Assembly (NCBI GenBank): GCA_019359045.1
Contig: JAHHIA010000004.1
Location: 186,001 to 250,000, forward strand
From: Scytolyngbya sp. HA4215-MV1
GTDB lineage: Bacteria; Cyanobacteriota; Cyanobacteriia; Leptolyngbyales; Leptolyngbyaceae
Length of the DNA: 64,000 bases
Reading direction: 5' to 3'
The first letter of the stretch is position 1, and the number at the start of each line of letters is the position of its first letter. Below the pieces are notes generated by a model. The model was given only the letters and a program-made list of their open reading frames with translations. It made no database searches and had not been told where the DNA came from. This document shows positions 52,619 to 60,428 of this stretch, piece by piece. The position numbers were made by a program, and so were the translations under genes.

Positions 52619-52855
52619 TCAATCCATTAAAGGTTCTTCCTCATCTTCTAAGATTGCTATGTCCGGTTCTAGAAATTCATCCAAATCTTCTGATACTTTT
52701 TGATCAAGTAATTCATCAGTTTCACCCGAATGAAGCCTACCTGTTCTTTCTAACCAGCCTAAAAGCGATTCTCTCGGTGATAGGGGAACAACTTTGATGG
52801 GTTGGTTTCGCGGCTCTTCAGTGAGAGCAGGGTTATAGCATACCGACTTTGCCAT
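52619..52855 (-). CDS. DUF3134-type acidic protein
   Basis: A 78-residue cyanobacterial protein. CYNPALTEEPRNQPIKVVPL, then SLLGWLERTGRL and a very acidic C-terminus (DEFLEPDIAILEDEEEPL) fit DUF3134. Start at 52855 with AGAGG upstream. The function is unknown. Confidence 0.75.
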   Translation of the reverse strand: MAKSVCYNPALTEEPRNQPIKVVPLSPRESLLGWLERTGRLHSGETDELLDQKVSEDLDEFLEPDIAILEDEEEPLMD

Positions 52856-52951
52856 AATATTTTCCTCTTTGAAAGAAAAGCTAAAAATTGAATTTGTTCG
52901 ATCGGCTAGGTACAATCAATCGATGCAACTGTTTTAGGAAAGAAGATGCAG

Positions 52952-53091
52952 CTGATTGACTGACAAAACTCCTCAAATCCTGATTCTTGCGTAGGTTGGG
53001 TTGGCGTGAGCGTAACCCAACGCAACCGCTGTTGGTGTTGGGTTGAACAACGTGAAACCCAACCTACAAAAAAGATTTGTCAGTCAATCAG
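52952..53091. mobile_element. 140-bp MITE with 16-bp perfect TIRs and 10-bp target duplication
   Basis: Ends CTGATTGACTGACAAA (52952-52967) and TTTGTCAGTCAATCAG (53076-53091) are exact inverse complements. GAAGATGCAG is duplicated precisely at 52942-52951 and 53092-53101. The core is a GTAGGTTGGGTTGGCG...AACCCAACCTAC palindrome. The intact duplication implies a recent insertion. Confidence 0.92.
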
Positions 53092-53118
53092 GAAGATGCA
53101 GTCACACCGATCGTCAAC

Positions 53119-53349
53119 TCAACGGTTGATTTTTAGATTGTCACGCTCGTGCAGAACAAAAGCCCGATGTTCTAAATGAAAGAGAACCGAATAGTGAATC
53201 GGAGGGTTTTCCCTGGGGTCTGGGTGTAGCTCATGGGAATCCTCGCATAGACTTAGACACCCCCGATCATAGTCTACTTTAAGCATCAACGCATTGAGAC
53301 AGCAAGTGTCTAAGCACTCAAGTTCTTGTGTGCTATAACTTACAGTCAT
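53119..53349 (-). CDS. Small cysteine-containing hypothetical
   Basis: A 76-residue protein with a cysteine-rich N-terminal half (LECLDTCCLNALMLKV, GCLSLCED) and a polar remainder ending FVLHERDNLKINR. The cysteine spacing could bind a metal or form disulfides, but it fits no family I know. There is no clear ribosome site. It is co-directional with its neighbours. Confidence 0.5.
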   Translation of the reverse strand: MTVSYSTQELECLDTCCLNALMLKVDYDRGCLSLCEDSHELHPDPRENPPIHYSVLFHLEHRAFVLHERDNLKINR

Positions 53350-53399
53350 TGAAAATTAAATTATTTAGGCAATTGACTAAAAAGAAGTAAAAATGAGTT

Positions 53400-54980
53400 T
53401 TACACCGAATTAGATCCTGCCAGTATCATCTCTTTCACTTTACGTGATGAGTAGTCTAGTAACTCCGCTTCAATTTCTTTCCGTATTATCTGACGATATT
53501 CCAGAAAGTGCTCAATATGGGCACAACTAGTGAGATAGTGAGTGAATACGCCTGGGTTTTTTTGCATGATGGTAAATAGCTGTTTCCAGAATTGCCAGCG
53601 GGTACTGCGCTTGATGCCTTGCCGCCAGCAAATGATGATTAGCGCCCGAACTTCCATCAGTTCCAGCATTTGAGGCTTCTTTCTTTTATGAGGAATGGGT
53701 GTCATCGTCAAATAATGACGGAAAACCCGTGCCAAATAGCGATCGGGTTCATACAGTTGCCAGAAGCACTGGACATATTCCCGCGCAATTTCCTCTAAAG
53801 GGCGGGTGGGGATAAAGTTCATCAGAGTGGTTTGTTTTCCGCTCACGGCTGTCTCTTCGGTTCGCAAGCGTCCTTCCTGCTCTAGCCTTTGCCAGAGCGC
53901 AGTTCCAGGTAGGGCTTGCAACATGCCGAAGAGGGCTTGGGGAATCGCCGTGGCTTCAACAAAGTCAATGATGCGATCGCCCGCACCGGATTTTTCGCCA
54001 TCAAACCCGATGATGAACCCTGCCATCACCCGCAATCCCGCCCGGTTAATAATTTGAACCGACTCTTTCAGTGAGTTGCGGGTATTTTGAAATTTTTGTG
54101 TCAGGGAAAGGCTATCCGTGTCTGGTGTTTCAATGCCTAAAAAGACCGCCCGAAAGTTTGCCGCAATCATCAGATCTAGTAATTCCTGATCCTGGGCTAA
54201 ATCAACCGAAGCTTCCGTTGAGAGATTGAAAGGATAGTCGTATTTTGCCATCCAGGGAACCAGTTCGCGTAACATGAGCTTGGCGTTGCGTTTGTTACCA
54301 ATGAAGTTATCGTCTACGATAAAGACCGATCGTCGCCAACCGAGATCATAGAGTCTTTGTAACTCTGCTAGCAGTTGAGCGGGTGTCTTGGTGCGGGGTT
54401 TGCGTCCATACAGCACAATGATGTCGCAGAATTCACACTGATAAGGGCATCCACGTGAGAATTGCACCGACATATCGCTGTAAGCGTTGAGATTCAGCAG
54501 ATCAAATCGAGGAATGGGTGTAGTGGTAACGTCTGGCTTTTCACCATGGGCGCGCAAGATGCCTGAGGTCTTTCCTTGCGCCAGGGCTTCTACCAGCAGG
54601 GGGAGGGTGACTTCACCTTCATCTAATACCAAAAAATCTGCCCCTGCCGCTTGTGCCGCTTCAGGCACCGAAGTGACATAGGGTCCACCAACCGCAACGC
54701 GTTTACCCCGTTGCTTTGCCGCTTTAATCAAGCACAACATATCGTCTTTTTGCACGATCATGCCCGAAATAATCACCAAGTCAGCCCAGTCCCAATCGGC
54801 TTCACGCTCATAGCCAACATTGCGATCGACTAAGCGAAACTCCCAGGTTTGAGGCAGGATTGCAGCAACCGTAATCAAACTCAAAGGGGGAAGCGAAACT
54901 TTGCGCCCAATTAGTTCCAGGACTTTGTCAAACGACCAAAATGATTTGGGAAAGAGAGGATAAAGGAATAAAACTCGCAT
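53400..54980 (-). CDS. B12-binding radical SAM enzyme (DUF4070 type), paralog 2
   Basis: A 526-residue paralog of the protein at 40867-42552, with the same layout: cobalamin-binding region (AVGGPYVTSVPEAAQAAGAD), cluster motif CPYQCEFCD, and the C-terminal domain starting near MNFIPTRPLEEIAREYVQCF. It is closer than paralog 1 to the HpnP-like consensus as I remember it, but the substrate is undetermined. It starts six bases after the stop of the coiled-coil gene at 54987, implying one transcript. Confidence 0.88.
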   Translation of the reverse strand: MRVLFLYPLFPKSFWSFDKVLELIGRKVSLPPLSLITVAAILPQTWEFRLVDRNVGYEREADWDWADLVIISGMIVQKDDMLCLIKAAKQRGKRVAVGGPYVTSVPEAAQAAGADFLVLDEGEVTLPLLVEALAQGKTSGILRAHGEKPDVTTTPIPRFDLLNLNAYSDMSVQFSRGCPYQCEFCDIIVLYGRKPRTKTPAQLLAELQRLYDLGWRRSVFIVDDNFIGNKRNAKLMLRELVPWMAKYDYPFNLSTEASVDLAQDQELLDLMIAANFRAVFLGIETPDTDSLSLTQKFQNTRNSLKESVQIINRAGLRVMAGFIIGFDGEKSGAGDRIIDFVEATAIPQALFGMLQALPGTALWQRLEQEGRLRTEETAVSGKQTTLMNFIPTRPLEEIAREYVQCFWQLYEPDRYLARVFRHYLTMTPIPHKRKKPQMLELMEVRALIIICWRQGIKRSTRWQFWKQLFTIMQKNPGVFTHYLTSCAHIEHFLEYRQIIRKEIEAELLDYSSRKVKEMILAGSNSV

Positions 54981-54986
54981 GATACT

Positions 54987-55415
54987 TCATTTCGTTGATT
55001 GAACTGCTGCGGCATCGCTTGCATCTAATCTGGCGGAGATCGCTTCTAAAATAGCGGCTTCTGCTTCCTCGATCGCTGCCATTGCTATGACAATACCGCT
55101 GGCAGCATAGTCTTCTGCTTGATCTGCACGACGATTGAGTTCTTCAATTTCCCGCTTCGTTTTCCATTCTTCAACTTTGGACTTAATTTCTGCTTGCTTT
55201 TCTTCTGCTTGCTTTTTCAGCTTTTCTCTGTACAAATTCAAGCCTTGCTGCTTCGTTTCTAACCTAGCTTTCACCTCTTTCAATTTGGATTCAATGCTTG
55301 TCTGAGTCTCTTGAGAAGCCGATTCTAGGGTGATCTTGACGGAGGACAGGCGATCATCAATATCGTTTAATTTATCTCGAAGGCTGTTGGTGAAATTGTC
55401 GATCTGCTGACTCAT
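54987..55415 (-). CDS. Coiled-coil protein
   Basis: A 142-residue protein, almost entirely charged helices (LNDIDDRLSSVKITLESASQ, KKQAEEKQAEIKSKVEEWKT), then a less charged helix pair rich in alanine (AIEEAEAAILEAISARLDAS). Start at 55415 (MSQQID), with CAGGAA upstream. It immediately precedes the radical SAM gene on the same strand. A structural or scaffold role is possible. Confidence 0.7.
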   Translation of the reverse strand: MSQQIDNFTNSLRDKLNDIDDRLSSVKITLESASQETQTSIESKLKEVKARLETKQQGLNLYREKLKKQAEEKQAEIKSKVEEWKTKREIEELNRRADQAEDYAASGIVIAMAAIEEAEAAILEAISARLDASDAAAVQSTK

Positions 55416-55459
55416 TGGTTTGTTCCTGTTTTTTTTGAAAACCACTTAACTTAAAGACT

Positions 55460-55753
55460 TTAACAATGAGTCTTTGCTGGATCCAAATTCTCGTGGACAT
55501 GCAGGGATTTACAGTCAATTTTGCTCGATTGTGTGCTATTAATTAGGCAAGAATAGACTTCTAGATAGGACTCTAGTGGCGATTCAAATAAAATACGTTC
55601 CTTAGAAAAAACGATCCGCTCAAATTGACATTTTGCCCCCCGCATTGCTCGAATAATTTGGGTGTTATCTGTGTGATTGATGTAATAGCAAAGAGCCTGA
55701 TTTGATTCTTTAGCAGGGGATTCGGCAGTTAAGAGAGAAAGCAAATAAGTCAT
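55460..55753 (-). CDS. DUF1830-type protein
   Basis: A 97-residue cyanobacterial protein; ALCYYINHTDNTQIIRAMRG and FERIVFSKERILFESPLES match the short DUF1830 pattern. I take the ATG at 55753 (MTYLLSL); a TTG further upstream is possible. The function is unknown. Confidence 0.7.
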   Translation of the reverse strand: MTYLLSLLTAESPAKESNQALCYYINHTDNTQIIRAMRGAKCQFERIVFSKERILFESPLESYLEVYSCLINSTQSSKIDCKSLHVHENLDPAKTHC

Positions 55754-55967
55754 CTTTTTTCGGCTCAATAGAGTAGTGCGAGATGAGTCATCATTTTCTA
55801 ATTTCAAACATCATGCCATAAGCCTGTTTGAAATGATGTTGATGCAAATGTTTGAATTGTGTGAGTTGTTTCAGAATGTATTAAGACTTCACGTCTAGCT
55901 CAAGCGATATTTACATTCAGTCGTAGCTTGTAGAAGCATAGTTTTGTAGGGTAGATGCTGTCTCAAA

Positions 55968-56177
55968 TCAGGCTGCACGCAAATCCGCTTCGAGAAGCAC
56001 CACCATCGTTTCTGCTCCGACTCTGCCAAAGTCAGGCTCTTGCCCCAGTGACATTTTGATCAGATAAATCCAGCTGCCAGCTTCAGGTCGGTAGCTCTGC
56101 ACAATCCCTTCTCCACCGACAAAGCTGACTTGTTGAGCCGGGTGAAAACTGGGTGCTTTAATTAGGGTTGAAATCAT
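55968..56177 (-). CDS. Small conserved-type cyanobacterial protein
   Basis: A 69-residue protein, APSFHPAQQVSFVGGEGIVQ then GSWIYLIKMSLGQEPDFGRV and ETMVVLLEADL. The beta-strand-rich pattern looks like a small SH3-like barrel. GGAGAG precedes the ATG. I recognise the type from cyanobacterial genomes but not a function. Confidence 0.65.
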   Translation of the reverse strand: MISTLIKAPSFHPAQQVSFVGGEGIVQSYRPEAGSWIYLIKMSLGQEPDFGRVGAETMVVLLEADLRAA

Positions 56178-56630
56178 ACAAATCTCTCCAATTCAACGGT
56201 TGGTATTTTTCACTAAAGCAGAAAGCATCGAGTATACTCTGTACCTTTATAGGTAAAGCAGAAAAGCATTTACTATAACTTTCGAGTGTTCTATGCAAAT
56301 TTGTATAAGTTACCGTTTATTCAAACAGGGATTCAAACATAAGTTTTAATCATAGTGTTCATTGTCTAACATATCCTACGCCTCACAAAAGGTATCTTCA
56401 ATGGGAACCTGGAGCATTCTCAAGACTGAATAGGTTGGTGAAGCATTTGTTTCACAGCTTTGACACAGAGGCTGTAAGTAAGTAGTTGTAGTCAAATGTA
56501 GGATAGGCAAAGGGCTATACCCCTGCCCATCTCTAGGCTGATCGATGGGCACGCGATGCTTTGCCCATCCTACGTAGTTTTATATTTAATGGCGCCTTCC
56601 TGTTTAGAGGCATGACTTTAAATCCTCACT
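56178..56630. repeat. Intergenic region with GTAGGAT(A/G)GGCAAAG palindrome
   Basis: 56499-56576 is an inverted-repeat element (GTAGGATAGGCAAAGGGC ... CTTTGCCCATCCTACG), related to 26334-26390. No gene is seen in the remaining AT-rich sequence. Confidence 0.5.
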
Positions 56631-57107
56631 CTAGTTGTCTATCCAGCTGTTATCGATATTCAACTTCATCATCAAATTTTGACTGGGTGAGACCATGGAC
56701 GGATGGGTCAGGTTGCAGACCTCACTCACAAAACGATCCAGGTCAAGGGGTTTGAGTAAATAGGCTTCTACTTTTTCGGTCAACTGTTGAGCCAGGATTT
56801 CTGAAGAGCAGGTGGAAGTAACTAAGATGGGGATCGGTTTGCCACTATGTCGGGACAGGTATCTGGCTTGCTGAATCAATGAGTGAACGCTTTCACCTAA
56901 AAATCTAAGCTCACAGATCAAAATATCCGGAATGAACTGATTCAGGAGATCCAATGCATCTTTGATTGAACTGGTCGTCGTTACTTTTGCACCATAGCTG
57001 GCAAATAAAACAGCATAGAGATCTCCACTGTCGCGATCGTTGTCTGCAACAAGAATCTGTACATCTTGCAGAATTCCAGGACTAGTCAGGATCTCAGTTG
57101 GCATCAT
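56631..57107 (-). CDS. Receiver-domain protein with Glu at the phosphorylation site
   Basis: A 158-residue stand-alone response-regulator receiver. VQILVADNDRDS carries the acidic pocket, ILVTST the conserved Thr/Ser and YLLKPLD the conserved Lys. At the phosphoacceptor position the sequence is DILICELRF, with Glu66 where Asp is expected, so it may be locked in an active-like state. There is no output domain. I use ATG 57107 (MMPTEIL); upstream codons lack support. It has no adjacent kinase. Confidence 0.82.
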   Translation of the reverse strand: MMPTEILTSPGILQDVQILVADNDRDSGDLYAVLFASYGAKVTTTSSIKDALDLLNQFIPDILICELRFLGESVHSLIQQARYLSRHSGKPIPILVTSTCSSEILAQQLTEKVEAYLLKPLDLDRFVSEVCNLTHPSMVSPSQNLMMKLNIDNSWIDN

Positions 57108-58177
57108 AATTGATAGCCCTATTGAAATGAAGATTTCAATGGAAAAGAGCGATCGGGAGCGTATGACACTTACCCCAGTGCTAGTATGCTTTGACAGTAA
57201 CAATGGCAATGTCAGTAAAGCCTTCTCGAATCAGCATGGCAGAATCAAACATTGAAACACGAGGGCATTGAAGTCTACCGTTCATCGCTTGATTGCAATC
57301 AAGCAGACTGGATTGCAATTGTGTCTTGGGGGAAAGCTTTTCTGGTGCGTTGTTTTGATGGGAAGGTTAAAGCAGCGATTGAATCATTTGAATCATTCAT
57401 TTCTTGCATTTTGATTATTAAATTCAGACAGTATCGTGCGCTGCCCTTACTCTGTGCCACGACCGTTTGATCTAACGGATGATTTGGTTGACCACGAAAC
57501 AAATCGTAATAAAATTTAAAAAATAGAGCCTTATAGCCACATGAAGGGTTTTATTTGTGGTTGGTTAGGTGGCTTTAGCGGCGGCTTAAAAAGCAATTTT
57601 GCAAGTAGCGATAGATGTGATCCCCTTAAATCCCCCTTCAAAAGGCTAGGGTGTATACACAAATCTCAGATTCAAGGCGAAACCACGGAGATCCCCTCAA
57701 ACCCCCTTAAAAAAGGGGCTTTAGATTCAAAGTCCCCCTTTTTTCTAGCGCAGCGGTGCGTATAGCCCTGTCGGCATGGCTTCGCTAAAGTACGGGGATT
57801 TAGGGAGATCAGGCAAGATTTTAGCGTCTGACCTGAGATGCATATACACTGTAGCCCTCACTGGGAGCGGGATTTAGCATGAGTGCCAAAAGTGAGATGC
57901 CCCCAAGGATTTAGAGAATGTTTTCAAAGTCCTTTCGTAAGTAGCAACAGACACGATCCCCCTAAATCCCCCTTAAAAAGGGGGACTTTGAGGCTGATCT
58001 CCCCTTTTTTCTAGCGCAGTGGTGCGTATAGCCCTGTCGGCATGGCTTCGCTAAAGCACGGGGGCTAGGGGGGATCTCTGAAGGCTCAACATCACAGCGA
58101 GCACCTTTTCAAACACCCTTTTAGGATGAGGGCAATTCATATCGTCATGCCGCAGCGCAGAGATTGCACGCCCCAAA
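57108..58177. repeat. Long intergenic region with two composite repeat blocks
   Basis: 57620-57865 and 57955-58080 each combine CCCCCTTAAAAAGGGG arms, the TTTCTAGCGCAGCGGTGCG...GGCTTCGCTAAAG core and, in the first block, the GTGTATACACAAATCTCAGA unit of the 24-kb tandem repeat in inverse orientation. The short frames 57252-57470 and 57541-57765 are not credible genes. Confidence 0.6.
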
Positions 58178-59572
58178 TTACATCTTCTCGAGTTCGATGC
58201 CTCGAGTTTCCTGGATGAAAAAGGCAACGAAAAAGATGGAGATGGCGGCTGAAAGAGTATAAAGACCATAAGTTGTCCCCAGTCCCAAATATTGCAAGAG
58301 GGGGGGGAAGGTTGTAGAAACGACAAAATTTGCTACCCACTGCGCAGCGGCAGCGATCGACAGGGCTAATGTCCGAATCTTATTATTAAACATTTCGCCC
58401 AAAAGCACCCAAACCACTGGTCCCCAAGAGAAGCCAAAGCAAAATACATAGAGATTGGCAGCCAAAAGTGCAAGGATGCCTGCCGAACCGACCAGTTGTG
58501 GATTGCCTGCAGCATCCATGGCGGCATTGCTAAAAATAGTCGTTAATATCCCTAACGTGACCGTCATGCCGATCGACCCAATCAGCAGTAAGGGCTTACG
58601 TCCAAACCTATCGACAAAAATAATGGCAATCAACGTGGTTATGATATTAACCGCCCCTGTAATGACAGTAAGTTTGAGAGAATCTTGTTCAGAAAAACCA
58701 ACCGCTCGCCACAAAACGCTGCTGTAATAGAAAATTACGTTGATGCCAACGAATTGCTGCAAGAGGGATAGGCTGACTCCGATCCAAACAATTGGCAATA
58801 GCCCGCCGTTTTTCCTCAACAAGTCAGAGAAGTTGGGCTTCCGCTCTTGAAATACGGTTTGCCGGATCTCTTCGATTTTTGCCAAGATATTGCCATCCAA
58901 AATCTTGGCAAGTACTGTTGAGGCTTCTTGCTCTCGCCCTTGAGCCACTAAATAGCGAGGAGATTCAGGAATTGTCAACACAGCCATGCCATAGAGTACG
59001 GCTGGAAAAGCTGCCGTTAAAAACATCCAGCGCCAAGCTGTAATACCAAACAAAAAAGGGCGCTCTGCTGAACCTGCCGATACGGCAATAAAGTAGTCAC
59101 TCAGTAAGGCAATGAAGATACCCAAGACGATCGCCATCTGCTGGAGCGATCCAAGTCTGCCCCGCATCTGAGCAGGCGAACATTCTGCAATATAAGCGGG
59201 TGCAATGACACTGGCAATGCCTACCGCAATGCCGCCCAAGAGCCGCCAAAAGGTAAAGTCCCAAATGCTAGCGGAAAATCCGGAGCCGATCGCGCTAATG
59301 GTAAATAGCCCTGATGCCACCACCATTGCCTTAACTCGACCGTAGCGATCAGCAATTTGCCCTGCGCAAAAGGCTCCTACCGCAGAGCCTAGCAACGCCA
59401 GAGATACGGCAAGTCCCGTTAACCAGCTACTGGCATTAAATGCTTTTGTGAGTGCTACCACTGCGCCATTCACGACTGCCGTATCAAACCCAAACAAAAA
59501 GCCACCCAACGCTGCAGCCCCAGAAATTAAGATAACGTAGTACGTACCCGCCTTACGAATTGTCGTAGACAT
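58178..59572 (-). CDS. MFS sugar porter
   Basis: A 464-residue transporter of the sugar porter subfamily with 12 predicted helices. GGFLFGFDTAVVNGAV (helix 1), the loop motif GQIADRYGRVKAM, PAYIAECSPAQMRGRL, PESPRYLVAQGRE at mid-protein, QQFVGINVIFYYSS (helix 7, sugar site QQ..G.N) and VDRFGRKPLLL are all present. It probably imports glucose or another hexose. Start at 59572 with a GGAAGGG site. It lies alone between repeat-rich gaps. Confidence 0.92.
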   Translation of the reverse strand: MSTTIRKAGTYYVILISGAAALGGFLFGFDTAVVNGAVVALTKAFNASSWLTGLAVSLALLGSAVGAFCAGQIADRYGRVKAMVVASGLFTISAIGSGFSASIWDFTFWRLLGGIAVGIASVIAPAYIAECSPAQMRGRLGSLQQMAIVLGIFIALLSDYFIAVSAGSAERPFLFGITAWRWMFLTAAFPAVLYGMAVLTIPESPRYLVAQGREQEASTVLAKILDGNILAKIEEIRQTVFQERKPNFSDLLRKNGGLLPIVWIGVSLSLLQQFVGINVIFYYSSVLWRAVGFSEQDSLKLTVITGAVNIITTLIAIIFVDRFGRKPLLLIGSIGMTVTLGILTTIFSNAAMDAAGNPQLVGSAGILALLAANLYVFCFGFSWGPVVWVLLGEMFNNKIRTLALSIAAAAQWVANFVVSTTFPPLLQYLGLGTTYGLYTLSAAISIFFVAFFIQETRGIELEKM

Positions 59573-60428
59573 CTTTCCCTTCCTATCTACTAAAGCAAAA
59601 TCTAAAGTTCTAGACTGCCGACCTCGCAAACAGTCGATGTCTAGTCACCGGCAACACATTTTAGAAATGACATGACCAGATTGTTGCTAGTGCATGCTTG
59701 GCAATGCAGCAGCAAAGTTTGGTGCCAGGGCTCATATCTGCGTTAGATGCAGTCGCGTCTGTCACTGAGTAGGTCGCTATCCTACTGGATGCAGCGATCG
59801 CGGCAACCCAGTCTTTTGCCAATCTTCGCGACAAGCAGCAAGAGACATTTTGGGTATTGGCTCAGCCAAGCTCTCTCATATTCCAAAAATATGTCTAGCG
59901 CATCAGCGATGTAATCAGTACAAAGAGGGAGTTCAATCCATGATGGTAGGGTCGCAATCACAGCCCTGATTAATTGTTAAAAAAGGGCGTTGCTGAATCG
60001 TCTGAATGCCACGCCCCTACGCCGAGAATTACACCTTCATTAATCTGTGATCCTTAAAGGTTTCGTATAAGATTTGCAAAATACTGTTACAGACGACCAT
60101 TTCTAGCCGGAGCCTTAGAGGGTGTTTGAAAAGGTGGTAGCTGTGATGTTGAGCCCTCAGAGATCCCCCCTAGCCCCCTTAAAAAGGGGGGAAGGTGCCT
60201 TAAAGTCCCCCTTTTTAAGGGGGATTTAGGGGGATCGTATTTCTTGCTACTTGTGAAAGGACTTTTAAAACATCCTCTTAGAAAATGCCTTTCGATAGCG
60301 CATTTTACAAGTGTTTGATTGGTTGTCTGAATTGGTTGATTAAGACACATCTTGTATGAGAAGGTGTGATATCTAAACACTTTTCAACTCATCCAATTTC
60401 CTCGATGGGTGTTGCTTCTCAGGCATAT
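59573..60428. repeat. Repeat-rich intergenic region
   Basis: 60004-60054 repeats 51 bases exactly with 63070-63120 (GAATGCCACGCCCCTACGCC...). 60160-60240 is a CCCCCTTAAAAAGGGGG palindromic block. The minus-strand frame 60087-60380 is read through these repeats and rejected. Confidence 0.55.

Noticed and set aside
57541-57765. 74-residue frame
   Set aside because: It reads through the CCCCCTT/GGGGG composite repeat.
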